NCBI GenBank assembly: GCA_002376965.1
Contig: DFOV01000282.1
Location: forward strand, 1 to 10,733
From: Gammaproteobacteria bacterium UBA3532
GTDB lineage: Bacteria > Pseudomonadota > Gammaproteobacteria > Enterobacterales > UBA3532
Length of the DNA: 10,733 nucleotides
Direction: 5' to 3'
A program made the position numbers and the translations under genes. This document shows, piece by piece, positions 1-6,641 of the stretch. Below the pieces are notes generated by a model that was not told the DNA's origin, did not search any database, and saw only the letters and a program-made list of their open reading frames with translations. The stretch's first letter is position 1; each line of letters begins with the position of its first letter.

Positions 1-141
1 CCTCATCTTGCTGCAATAGAAACCTGCAGCTTTATATCTGGCATGATGAAATTGTGGCTGGCGGATCATGAGGGGAATATTGTTCGTGGACAAGCGGCAG
101 AGCTCATTAAGCAGCATGTTAGAGGGAAACAGAAAGCGTAG
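1..141 (+). CDS. C-terminal end of a TetR/AcrR-like transcriptional regulator (partial)
   Basis: The left edge cuts into a gene whose last 46 codons are open in frame 1 and end at TAG 139-141. The tail reads HLAAIETCSFISGMMKLWLA, followed by a short polar helix and a basic end (VRGKQKA). An aromatic/small-residue helix with G, two hydrophobic residues and a WL motif near the C terminus resembles the ligand-binding domain end of AcrR-type (MAATS) TetR repressors, which sense small molecules and often control efflux or neighbouring genes. The DNA-binding domain lies outside the window, so the family call rests only on this tail. The membrane-protein gene starts 11 bases downstream on the same strand, so the two may be co-transcribed. 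The partial gene itself is certain; the family is moderately likely. Confidence 0.55.
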   Translation, partial: PHLAAIETCSFISGMMKLWLADHEGNIVRGQAAELIKQHVRGKQKA

Positions 142-152
142 ACTTAGTCGTA

Positions 153-581
153 ATGGTCAATATTTATGCACTAGCAACGGGGTTCATTCTCGCCATAGCT
201 ATATCCACAAAGCTTATAGTCCCCCATCATGGACGCATGACTTGCCACTACCCCATACTTCTAGCAACATTTCCGGCCTATTATTGGCTGTTCGCTATTT
301 CAGCGCTGGACTACAACGCCTTATTTTTGGAAGTGCTGGTCGGCATTTTTTGGATCGCCCTTTCCTACATTGCCTATCAAAAAACCAAATTCATCGGACT
401 CATATTGCTCACCGTTGGCTATATTGGCCATGCTGTATATGATGTTGCTCATGACCTTTTGTTTATCAATGCCGGAACGCCACGATGGTGGCCGGAGTTC
501 TGCGGGGTCATTGATATGATGCTCGGCCTTTATTTGTTGTATGTCGCCTCAGTCACCAATCACAGGAGCAGTAATGGATGA
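153..581 (+). CDS. Small integral membrane protein, DUF6010-like
   Basis: This 142-residue protein is dominated by hydrophobic stretches at about residues 4-20, 35-52, 57-75, 78-95 and 118-133, giving four or five likely inner-membrane helices. A polar motif runs from about residue 91 to 120: GHAVYDVAHDLL, then P-R-W-W-P-E-F-C and an aspartate. A conserved GH..YD..H signature followed by W-W-P-x-F-C recalls uncharacterised DUF6010-type membrane proteins, but I am recalling that family rather than aligning to it. No catalytic function can be assigned. The start at 153 lies 11 bases after the upstream TetR-like gene and has only a weak ribosome-binding site. Its 3' end overlaps the next gene by 8 bases (574-581), which suggests translational coupling. 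Confidence 0.75.
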   Translation: MVNIYALATGFILAIAISTKLIVPHHGRMTCHYPILLATFPAYYWLFAISALDYNALFLEVLVGIFWIALSYIAYQKTKFIGLILLTVGYIGHAVYDVAHDLLFINAGTPRWWPEFCGVIDMMLGLYLLYVASVTNHRSSNG

Positions 582-843
582 CATTCTAGACTTTCTATTC
601 AAACCCATCATCGTGGTTATCCGCTGGATTTTCCAGGTAGTGCTTTTAGCCGTCTTTGAGTTTTGCCACGAGTATATTGGCTGGGTGGTGGGCTGGTGTT
701 TTTGGCGAACAGTTACAGTTGGTCAATATCCCAAAGAGGGAGTTTGGTATGATGATAAGGCCTCATTGCTGACCAATATCATTGTAACTTTTACAGGCTT
801 TGTCCTGATTGCCGGACTAATAACACTTGTCATCGTTTTTTGA
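574..843 (+). CDS. Small two-helix membrane protein, unknown family
   Basis: An 89-residue protein starting at ATG 574. That start is preferred over the upstream in-frame ATG at 541 because AGGAG at 564-568 sits five bases before it. The N-terminal half (about residues 8-45) is a long hydrophobic, aromatic-rich segment with a central C-H-E-Y. A polar stretch with the sequence YPKEGVWYDD is followed by a second membrane segment at about residues 68-88 that reaches the C terminus. I do not recognise a family. It overlaps the upstream DUF6010-like gene by 8 bases, so the two small membrane proteins are probably made together and could interact. The stop is TGA 841-843. An 86-bp gap follows before the oxidoreductase. 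Confidence 0.75.
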   Translation: MDDILDFLFKPIIVVIRWIFQVVLLAVFEFCHEYIGWVVGWCFWRTVTVGQYPKEGVWYDDKASLLTNIIVTFTGFVLIAGLITLVIVF

Positions 844-929
844 TTAGTCAAATCAACCATTTGGGTTGACGCCTATCGCAGTCAAACTCGGTAGACTCGG
901 ATTATATTGAGAATAACTAGAGCATTTCC

Positions 930-1955
930 ATGTTAAATGTAGGCATTGTCGGACATGGCTACTCAGCCAAGATCTTTCACATTCCACTCCTCAACCAGGC
1001 AAGATTATTCAAGCTGGTAGGAGTCAGTACATCTCGGCCCCTAGATGTTCAACGTGACAACCCGTCGCTGGAAACCTTCACCACTGCTGGGCAACTGATT
1101 GAGTCTAGCAACATTGATGTCGTTATTATTACCGCGCCAAATGATGCTCACTTTACACTGGCTAAGCATTGTCTGGAAAAAGGCAAACATGTGGTTGTAG
1201 AAAAACCCATGACGACAACCGTTGATGAAGCCCAAGCATTGTCTCAACTTGCAAAAAATCGCGACCTTAGCTTATCGGTATTTCATAACCGCCGTTGGGA
1301 TGGTGACTTCTTAACCGTTCGACAACTTATTACACAGGGACGCCTGGGAGAAATTCGCTACTTCGAATCCCATTTCGACCGGTATCGACCAACAGTTAAG
1401 AGCCGCTGGAAAGAAGATGGTGGCCCTGGCTCGGGAACATGGTTTGATCTTGGTGCGCATTTGCTCGATCAAAGTATCATGCTCTTTGGAATGCCAAGCG
1501 CATTATCAGCACAATGCCTCAATATGCGAGAAAACGCTAAAACGACCGATTATTTCCATGTCATATTGCACTATCCCCAGTGTGAGGTGGTATTGCACTC
1601 CAGTTCGCTATTTGCCGCGCCCAACCCTCGATTTCGCATTGAAGGAACGAGGGCAACCTACATCAAATACGGCTTGGACCCACAAGAATCCCAGCTGCAG
1701 AGGCAGTTGCCTCCAAGTGACAGCGCCTTCGGCGTCGAGCAGAAGTCGCAGTATGGAACCCTGTACAGTGCCGAAAATGCAGAGTTGATTGCGACCTTGG
1801 CCGGACGGTATTCCGAGTACTACACCCAGTTAGCGGATGCGATTCTTCATGGTGCACCTAATCCGGTAACCAGCGAAGAGGCTAGCCAGGTTATATCGCT
1901 ATTGGAAGCCGCTGAAATCAGTAGCCACTCAGGACAGCGCCATCACATCAGATAA
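930..1955 (+). CDS. ydgJ: Gfo/Idh/MocA family NAD(P)-dependent oxidoreductase, YdgJ type
   Basis: A complete 341-residue cytoplasmic dehydrogenase. The Rossmann fold opens with VGIVGHGYSAKIFHIPLL (residues 4-21), the YdgJ form of the dinucleotide-binding loop. TAPNDAHF follows at about 68-75, then the family's EKP motif with the presumed catalytic lysine at 92. The second domain carries VFHNRRWDGDFLT (117-129), YFESHFDRYRP (144-154), GGPGSG (164-169) and DLGAHLLDQ (173-181), with His177 the likely proton-transfer residue. Later segments such as STDYFHxIL-like residues and KYGLDPQE also match E. coli YdgJ as I remember it, so orthology is likely. Related enzymes (Bacillus IolW) act as scyllo-inositol 2-dehydrogenases, but the natural substrate of YdgJ is not settled. 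Full length, with no missing motif. The ribosome-binding site before ATG 930 is weak. It is probably transcribed separately from the membrane pair upstream. Confidence 0.93.
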   Translation: MLNVGIVGHGYSAKIFHIPLLNQARLFKLVGVSTSRPLDVQRDNPSLETFTTAGQLIESSNIDVVIITAPNDAHFTLAKHCLEKGKHVVVEKPMTTTVDEAQALSQLAKNRDLSLSVFHNRRWDGDFLTVRQLITQGRLGEIRYFESHFDRYRPTVKSRWKEDGGPGSGTWFDLGAHLLDQSIMLFGMPSALSAQCLNMRENAKTTDYFHVILHYPQCEVVLHSSSLFAAPNPRFRIEGTRATYIKYGLDPQESQLQRQLPPSDSAFGVEQKSQYGTLYSAENAELIATLAGRYSEYYTQLADAILHGAPNPVTSEEASQVISLLEAAEISSHSGQRHHIR

Positions 1956-2012
1956 GGCCTCCTGAATACAAATCATTGCGTCAAATCAACACCAATCCCC
2001 GTCACATCCCCC

Positions 2013-2063
2013 ATCCTCGCGACTTGACTCTGGACGGCAAAGTAGCGAGGATCGGCCTACAAT
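2013..2063 (+). promoter_or_regulatory. Inverted repeat and possible -10 element upstream of the secreted phosphoesterase gene
   Basis: ATCCTCGC (2013-2020) and GCGAGGAT (2045-2052) form a perfect 8-bp inverted repeat around a 24-base spacer, which itself contains TTGACT (2024-2029). Ten bases-scale downstream, TACAAT (2058-2063) is a good -10-like hexamer, about 75 bases before ATG 2138. The TTGACT to TACAAT distance is 28 bases, too long for a standard sigma-70 promoter, so the -35 assignment is unclear. The repeat could be an operator, or part of a terminator for the upstream gene, though it has no T-run. The rest of 1956-2137 shows nothing else I can support. Confidence 0.25.
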
Positions 2064-2137
2064 AAAATCCCGCTGCTAGCCTGTTGAATTTGCTTTATCA
2101 GCCCTTGGTATTTTTGGGCCTCATACAGGACAATGCA

Positions 2138-2389
2138 ATGAACAAATATTTGGTTACTTTGTTGGCACTGCTGTGTCTGCCACTTTCGAGCATGGCATAC
2201 AGCCTTGGCTGGCGTAACACCCAAAACGGCGATGTGTACCTCTACACATTGACCGACGCTCAGATCAGCTCTGTTCGCTTTCACCAGCGCATTCCCTTTG
2301 ATTGGAAAGTCATTGGTCAGGGCGATTTTAATGGTGACCAACAGCAAGATATTATCTGGTATCACCCAGCAACCGGAAAAGTGTATTGA
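2138..2389 (+). CDS. N-terminal fragment of the interrupted phosphoesterase gene (signal peptide plus first FG-GAP-type repeat)
   Basis: If translation stops at TGA 2387-2389, an 83-residue product is made. It has a hydrophobic signal peptide (residues 1-20, LLALLCLPL core, S-M-A before the cleavage site) and one repeat containing DFNGDQQQD, a calcium-loop-like motif. Start 2138 is chosen over the in-frame ATG at 2084 because it has AGGA at a good distance and gives a proper signal peptide directly at the N terminus. The fragment stops mid-strand in the Y-x-Y/H-x-x-x-x-G part of the repeat, so it is unlikely to fold as an independent functional protein. Confidence 0.5.
   Translation: MNKYLVTLLALLCLPLSSMAYSLGWRNTQNGDVYLYTLTDAQISSVRFHQRIPFDWKVIGQGDFNGDQQQDIIWYHPATGKVY
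2387..2389 (+). other. In-frame nonsense codon TGA (codon 84)
   Basis: The sequence GTG TAT TGA CAT CTG keeps the frame of the FG-GAP-type repeat. Sister repeats have Y-I-Y-F-M-N-G, Y-L-S-L-M-N-G and Y-L-Y-L-V-N-G where this one has Y-stop-H-L-I-D-G. The lost residue was therefore probably Leu, for which TTA to TGA is one change. The base after the stop is C, a context generally considered leaky for UGA. Confidence 0.85.
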
Positions 2390-2857
2390 CATCTGATTGA
2401 TGGCCAATCAACACAAACGCGTTTTGTCGCCATCGTCGGCCAAGACTGGATTTTGGCCACCGTCGCTGATTTTGACGGTGATGGCGACGACGATTTACTC
2501 TGGTGTCATCAGCAAAATGGCAAAAACTACCTATATGCTTCAGATGTTACCGCCAACACTACCCATGCCACGCGCTATATCAATAGCGTACCCGATATGG
2601 ACTGGCGCATTGTCGGCGCGGGTGATTTTGATGGCGATACCAACGCCGATATTTTATGGCATCATCAGACATCCGGCCTGACCTACATCTACTTCATGAA
2701 CGGCGCTCAAGTCACCAGCGCCAAGCCCTTTATGAGCGTACCTCCCATCTGGCAGGTTGCGGCTGTGAAGGATTTTGATGGCGATAGTAAAGCCGATATT
2801 TTCTGGCGCAATAGTGACAGCGGCGAAAACTACCTCAGCCTGATGAATGGTCACTAA
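2390..2857 (+). pseudogene. Middle segment of the interrupted gene: three FG-GAP-type repeats between the two stops
   Basis: This stretch is open in the same frame as the segments on both sides and encodes repeats with DFDGDGDDD, DFDGDTNAD and DFDGDSKAD loops. It has no ATG start near its 5' end. The longest formal open frame begins with a TTG at 2453 inside a repeat and has no ribosome-binding site or signal peptide. It is best read as an untranslated internal part of the broken gene and not as its own gene. Confidence 0.6.
2855..2857 (+). other. In-frame nonsense codon TAA (codon 240)
   Basis: The sequence encodes L-M-N-G-H-stop-A-Q-S-H. The next repeat has L-V-N-G-H-Q-F-S, so the stop aligns with Gln. 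CAA to TAA is a single C-to-T change. Because this stop is ochre and not opal, one suppressor or recoding mechanism would not easily explain both interruptions. Confidence 0.85.
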
Positions 2858-2986
2858 GCCCAAAGCCATCGCCGTTTTAATCAAGTCAATACAGACTGGA
2901 CACTAACAGCACTGGACGATCTCAATCAAAATGGCACCGCCGAACTGCTATGGCGCAATGCCCAAACCGGCCACAACTACCTCTAT

Positions 2987-5491
2987 TTGGTCAATGGCCA
3001 TCAATTTAGCGTTCACTTTATTAATCAGGTCGATCCCAGTCAATGGCGCTTATTGGGAGCAAATGCTAAGCCCGTTGCCAAAATCGACGGCCCGATTCCA
3101 GCTCAAGTTGAAGTCGGAACCACCGTCACCTTCAGTGCTAGCACCTCCAGCGACGATGGCTCGATTGTCGAATACTTGTGGAACGATCAAACCACAGGCG
3201 TTGACTATCAACACACCTTTAACACACCGGGTTTAGTAACCATTACCTTGCAAGTCAGGGATGACTTTGGTTTGGTTGATAGCACATCGGTAGACATCAC
3301 CGTCACAGAAACGCCAACCATTCCACCTGTCGCACGCATTAGCCCACTGCCAACAGAAGTCGAACTCGGCAGCAGCCACACCTTTTCAGGCGCTACATCA
3401 TCAGATGAAGACGGCACTATTGTTAGCTACTTATGGCACACTGGTGAAACCACTGAAAGCATCAGCATCACTTTCGATCAGGCCGGTAGCCAAACGCTAT
3501 CACTCACCGTGACTGACGATGATGGCGAATCAGACACCGTTGATCACACGCTGACCGTCGTTACTCCGCCATCCGGATTTACTGTTTGGGTCGAGGCAAC
3601 GGCAGCACCCACCATTTGGGCCTGGACAGCCAACACGTCGATTTCTGAAGAAATGGGCTTTACCTGGGAAGATCAAGAAACGCTGGTTGCCGACCCAGCC
3701 CATCCTGGCTTTTTTAAATGGGAATTACCACAAAGCCTGCTCGGAGAAGTAACCGCAGATACCCCGCTGAAATTTAAGCTCAATAGCGTTGGCTATCCTT
3801 ATACCATTAACCGTGGTGGATGCTTAAGTGCAGACAATCAATGGGATAACGCCAGCGATGGCTGCTTTAAGCAGGAAGACTATCGCCCATACATCGGCCC
3901 CTACCTGACACTGATTTCGCCAGACTTGTCTGACAATAATGAAACCGTTGAAGTATTAAATCCCAGCGCTAACATGGTCGTGAACTACGAAACCAGCGAC
4001 GAGCACAGCAACTGGACAGCCAAAGTACAGTATCGCGCTCTGGGTGAATCAACTTGGCAAGAGCAGCAAGAAGCCATTACCGGTCGTAAAATTCACCACA
4101 TCACGTTGTCTCAGTTATCCGCTGACACCACCTATGAATACCGCGTTATTGCACCCGACGCGCGCGCTGGTCGCATCTATCAATTCACCACAGCTGCCAC
4201 CGACCTGACTGCATCTGAGTTCTTAGCCATCGGCGATATGCAAGACCCGGGCAACGAACAACAACGTTGGCAAGACGTCGCTAATGCAATATTAGCTAAC
4301 CACGTAGACGACTTCGGCTTTATCATCACCGTCGGAGATATGGCCAAAGACGACATCGAACACAACGGGGACCGCTTCTACTTCTGGAAAGTGTTCTTCG
4401 ATAAGGGCCGCCATCTATTCGCCCGCAAACCGATCATGCCAACCCCAGGCAACCACGATACGCCAGAGAACGTAGAAACCGGCGATGCCGAGTTTTCGAG
4501 CAATGCCGAAGATACCACCTCATATCGTAAATATTTCAACTTACCAACAGACATGGCCTTTGCCGACTACTACCACTTTGACTATGGCAATGCCCACTTC
4601 ATGAGCGTCAACTCCGAAATTCCTGTTTTCTATGGCCGCCATCCACAACGCGATACTCAACAGCGAGTTGCCGCGCAAAGAAACTGGTTGGAAACCCAAC
4701 TCAACCGCAGCGAGCAATCCACTTGGAACTTTGCATATTGGCATGTCCCCGCCATCAACCCGGCTGGAGGCAAAGATGAGGTTTCCTTCTTGCGCCCGTT
4801 AACAGACCTGTTTAATACCAAGCTCGACTGGGCCATCACAGGGCATGTGCATGAAAACCAACGCGTAAAACCCACCATTGCCACCAATGATAGCCTAACG
4901 CAGGTAGCGGACTATGGTCGCCACTCCCAACAAGGTGTTGGCTACTTTATCTGCCCACCGGCAGGCCAGTGGCCACGTAACAACAGCACTGCAGATATGG
5001 ATCAGCTGGCGTTCTTCCCTAATCACAACGGCGAAGTTGCCTACGAGATTGGTTATGCCATATTCCAAACCAACGACAAAACCTTAAACATTCGCACCTT
5101 TGGAATGGGCGATGTTGATGGGCGCAATGATGCGGAATACGGAGACAATGGTAGCGTAAGACTGCTTGACCAGCTCACCTACACAAAAACCGACACCCCA
5201 GTCACCTTTGCCCATCAGTTCAGCAGTGTCGACTATCGCGGAACAGAAAACACCTGGACCCAGACGCCATTCACATTGGTCGCCGACAACACCTGGCAAA
5301 TTGAAATCACCACAGCTGCCGCCGATTCAGAGTTCAAAATCTATGCAGATGGACAATGGTATGGCGACAATGAACCGGATGGAACTATTAGTACGGGAGA
5401 AGCGGCGAATATTGTTATTACCAGCGGCGCAGGAAACTATCGCATCACGTTTAATGATAGCAGTATGACCTATACGGTAGAGGCGATTTAG
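2987..5491 (+). CDS. C-terminal fragment holding the PKD, Fn3-like and metallophosphoesterase domains
   Basis: This is the long intact remainder of the broken gene, 834 codons if counted from a TTG at 2987. That TTG lies inside the last degenerate repeat and has no good ribosome-binding site, so it is probably not a true start. The phosphoesterase keeps every diagnostic block (residues from 2987): AIGDMQD with Asp417, VGDMAKDD with Asp451, PTPGNHD with Asn489 and His490, AYWHVPA with His586, and GHVHENQ with His620 and His622. These are the two-metal ligands of the calcineurin/purple-acid-phosphatase superfamily. The preceding domain at about 304-404 matches the usual N-terminal Fn3-like domain of bacterial purple acid phosphatases. 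Two PKD domains (about 28-196), a starch-binding-like module (198-293, Cys279 and Cys293) and a C-terminal module (742-834) flank this core. Without the upstream signal peptide the fragment would not be exported. Confidence 0.6.
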   Translation: MVNGHQFSVHFINQVDPSQWRLLGANAKPVAKIDGPIPAQVEVGTTVTFSASTSSDDGSIVEYLWNDQTTGVDYQHTFNTPGLVTITLQVRDDFGLVDSTSVDITVTETPTIPPVARISPLPTEVELGSSHTFSGATSSDEDGTIVSYLWHTGETTESISITFDQAGSQTLSLTVTDDDGESDTVDHTLTVVTPPSGFTVWVEATAAPTIWAWTANTSISEEMGFTWEDQETLVADPAHPGFFKWELPQSLLGEVTADTPLKFKLNSVGYPYTINRGGCLSADNQWDNASDGCFKQEDYRPYIGPYLTLISPDLSDNNETVEVLNPSANMVVNYETSDEHSNWTAKVQYRALGESTWQEQQEAITGRKIHHITLSQLSADTTYEYRVIAPDARAGRIYQFTTAATDLTASEFLAIGDMQDPGNEQQRWQDVANAILANHVDDFGFIITVGDMAKDDIEHNGDRFYFWKVFFDKGRHLFARKPIMPTPGNHDTPENVETGDAEFSSNAEDTTSYRKYFNLPTDMAFADYYHFDYGNAHFMSVNSEIPVFYGRHPQRDTQQRVAAQRNWLETQLNRSEQSTWNFAYWHVPAINPAGGKDEVSFLRPLTDLFNTKLDWAITGHVHENQRVKPTIATNDSLTQVADYGRHSQQGVGYFICPPAGQWPRNNSTADMDQLAFFPNHNGEVAYEIGYAIFQTNDKTLNIRTFGMGDVDGRNDAEYGDNGSVRLLDQLTYTKTDTPVTFAHQFSSVDYRGTENTWTQTPFTLVADNTWQIEITTAAADSEFKIYADGQWYGDNEPDGTISTGEAANIVITSGAGNYRITFNDSSMTYTVEAI

Positions 5492-5506
5492 CCGCATTTA
5501 GTGATG

Positions 5507-5540
5507 CTTCGACAAGGCTCGTTAGCTGAGCCTGTCGAAG
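5507..5540 (+). terminator. Long hairpin at the end of the phosphoesterase gene, possible terminator
   Basis: CTTCGACAAGGCTC (5507-5520) can pair with GAGCCTGTCGAAG (5528-5540) to make 13 base pairs with a single bulged A and a 7-base loop. It begins 15 bases after the stop at 5491. No T-run follows, so it is either a non-canonical terminator or simply a repeat-derived structure. Confidence 0.35.
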
Positions 5541-5663
5541 TCGCTGGCTGAGCCTGTCGAAGCCCATCTCCCAGCTCACCACGCTTCGACAAGCTCAGCG
5601 AACCAAGATCATCGCAATCTCGCGGCTTAAGCCCGCCCAGACCGTTGGCTGAGCCTGTCGAAG
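5507..5663. repeat. Cluster of REP-like palindromic repeats between convergent genes
   Basis: GGCTGAGCCTGTCGAAG occurs exactly at 5546-5562 and 5647-5663, and with one change (AGCTGAG start) at 5524-5540. Inverted relatives are CTTCGACAAGGCTC at 5507-5520 and CTTCGACAAGCTCAGC at 5584-5599. That gives five copies in about 160 bases, in both orientations. A 10-bp palindrome, GGCTTAAGCC, also lies at 5624-5633. The cluster fills the gap between a plus-strand gene ending at 5491 and a minus-strand gene ending at 5672, the usual location for extragenic palindromes. It may act as a bidirectional transcription barrier or mRNA stabiliser. No REP-associated transposase is in the window. Confidence 0.85.
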
Positions 5664-5671
5664 CCTTTATC

Positions 5672-5995
5672 TCACTGCAACCCATTTTGCTCGCCAAAAT
5701 AGAAGAAATAAACGGTTACGGCCCAAGCTACACTGGCAACAATACAAAGCAAAAAACCTCCATAAGCATTCACCAAGTCAAGTTTTGATGCATTAGTACC
5801 GAGTTTCTGGCCCATACGAAGGCAGCCGATGCCTAACGCAAAATATATTAGCGCTGGGCCAATGATGAGAACCCACCTCCCAACAGGTTTACTTAGTCTC
5901 ATGAACTCGAAAAGTTCTGGAAAAAACACATGCAGACACACCACGAAAACAAAAATCACCGTGCCAATATGACGCCTTACTAATCTCTTTAGCAT
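5672..5995 (-). CDS. Small three-helix membrane protein, unknown family
   Basis: A 107-residue protein with a basic N terminus (MLKRLVRRH) followed by three hydrophobic segments at about residues 10-28, 38-60 and 78-100. The basic start suggests the N terminus faces the cytoplasm. GGGAG (complement of 6002-6006) lies about six bases before the ATG, so the start is well supported. No catalytic or binding motif and no recognised family. It is the last gene of the minus-strand block, 56 bases after the cupin gene, and ends at the edge of the repeat cluster. Co-transcription with the cupin gene is plausible but not shown. Confidence 0.75.
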   Translation of the reverse strand: MLKRLVRRHIGTVIFVFVVCLHVFFPELFEFMRLSKPVGRWVLIIGPALIYFALGIGCLRMGQKLGTNASKLDLVNAYGGFLLCIVASVAWAVTVYFFYFGEQNGLQ

Positions 5996-6051
5996 AGATA
6001 TCTCCCACCACTGCCATATCAGCGCATAAAGTCTGCTTCTACTATCCCCAG

Positions 6052-6558
6052 CTAACTCCCTGGAAAAAATCGCTCCAACCCATCGAAAACAACCGGATGA
6101 TACTTACTAAAGTAGGCTATACAAGCCAACTCATTATCCCGAAAATCAAACCCTGGCACCACGGCTTCGCTGATCAAGCCATATTTCCCACCCTCAATCC
6201 ACGACGCTTTCCAAACGCCGCCTTTCACCAGCAACTGCAGCTGCTGTCCGTTGGTTATATCATGCCCCATTACATGATATTTCAACCCGTCCTGCTCACA
6301 GAATGTAACGTAATGCACAGGTGCTCCCATGTGATAATAGTGCAAAATATCGGAACGGTTGCGATGCAAGTAGCTGACGGGTTGGTTGGCCGTGAGCAGG
6401 TAATAAATCGATGTCATTGCATGGCGAGATGCATCGCCCTGCCCTAGCATGGGCTCAGAAGCATAGGTGCGGCGAAAATAGCCTTGCTCTTTGGGGTGGG
6501 GGTCTAGCTGTAAGGCTTGGATGATATTTTGGACTGGATCGCTACTCAGCTTAGTCAT
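6052..6558 (-). CDS. Cupin_5 / DUF985 family protein
   Basis: A 168-residue soluble protein of the DUF985 (cupin_5) family, beta-barrel proteins related in fold to RmlC-like sugar epimerases and typified by yeast YML079w. Family blocks are clear: QGYFRRTY (25-32), TSIYYLLT (49-56), SYLHRNRSDILHYYHMGAP (62-80), VKGGVWKASW (111-120), and GLISEAVVPGFDFRDNELA (127-145). His65 and nearby polar residues lie where cupins usually bind metal or ligand. The usual E-I-W of the S-D-E-I-W-H motif is altered here to S-D-I-L-H-Y. The function of the family is not established, so no substrate is proposed. The start at 6558 has AAGG at 6562-6565 on the complement. The length is normal for the family. Confidence 0.9.
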   Translation of the reverse strand: MTKLSSDPVQNIIQALQLDPHPKEQGYFRRTYASEPMLGQGDASRHAMTSIYYLLTANQPVSYLHRNRSDILHYYHMGAPVHYVTFCEQDGLKYHVMGHDITNGQQLQLLVKGGVWKASWIEGGKYGLISEAVVPGFDFRDNELACIAYFSKYHPVVFDGLERFFPGS

Positions 6559-6622
6559 TGCCTTGCTCTGTTGGTATCAATATGGCAATCCTACTAAAAT
6601 TTGTATTCAATCTGAAATCGAA

Positions 6623-6639
6623 AGGCTTTATTAGAGCCT
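6623..6639 (-). terminator. Weak hairpin after the zinc-ribbon gene
   Basis: Read on the minus strand, two bases after the stop of the zinc-ribbon gene, AGGCT, a 7-base loop and AGCCT form a 5-bp stem, followed by TTTCGATTT. The stem is short and the T-run is interrupted, so it would be at best a partial terminator separating the prenyl-synthase pair from the cupin gene. Confidence 0.3.
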
Positions 6640-6641
6640 GT

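Larger units (their letters stand above)
2138..5491 (+). pseudogene. Secreted multidomain purple-acid-phosphatase-like metallophosphoesterase, interrupted by two in-frame stops
   Basis: One frame of 1118 codons runs from ATG 2138 (AGGA at 2127-2130, seven bases upstream) to TAG 5489-5491, broken by TGA at codon 84 and TAA at codon 240. Residues 1-20 look like a signal peptide ending S-M-A. Five FG-GAP/VCBS-type repeats carry D-x-D/N-x-D sites at about codons 63, 111, 163, 212 and 261, spaced 48-52 codons apart. Next come two PKD domains (about 308-392 and 395-476), a starch-binding-like module with a paired-cysteine loop (about 480-576), an Fn3-like domain (587-687), the phosphoesterase (about 692-985) and a C-terminal glycan-binding-like sandwich (about 1024-1117). 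Both stops lie inside repeats. The TGA aligns with Leu/Ile of sister repeats and the TAA with Gln, fitting single substitutions. Any phosphatase role is ancestral unless readthrough occurs or the stops are sequence errors. Confidence 0.8.

Noticed and set aside
68..442. Open frame on the plus strand overlapping the DUF6010-like gene.
   Set aside because: It runs out of frame across the TetR-like gene end and the membrane-protein gene, has no family-like features and no ribosome-binding site, and is a shadow frame.
853..869. TCAACC/GGTTGA inverted repeat after the small membrane genes as a terminator.
   Set aside because: The stem is only 6 bp with no T-run after it. TTGACG at 866-871 also has no -10 at proper spacing, so neither terminator nor promoter is supported.
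1417..1788. Second plus-strand open frame inside the ydgJ-like gene.
   Set aside because: It is out of frame inside a well-conserved full-length oxidoreductase and its translation has no recognisable features.
2387..2389. Alternative genetic code with TGA read as tryptophan.
   Set aside because: Several neighbouring genes end naturally at TGA (581, 843, 5672, 6970) and tryptophan is encoded by TGG throughout.
2387..2410. TGA followed five bases later by a hairpin (TGATTG, loop ATGGC, CAATCA), suggestive of a selenocysteine insertion element.
   Set aside because: The sister repeats have Leu or Ile at this position and not Cys, the hairpin is only 6 bp with the wrong loop for a bacterial SECIS, and the second interruption in the same gene is TAA. 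A nonsense mutation is simpler.
5507..5663. CRISPR-like array in the repeat cluster.
   Set aside because: Copies are short, in both orientations, irregularly spaced and differ from each other; there are no uniform spacers and no cas genes.
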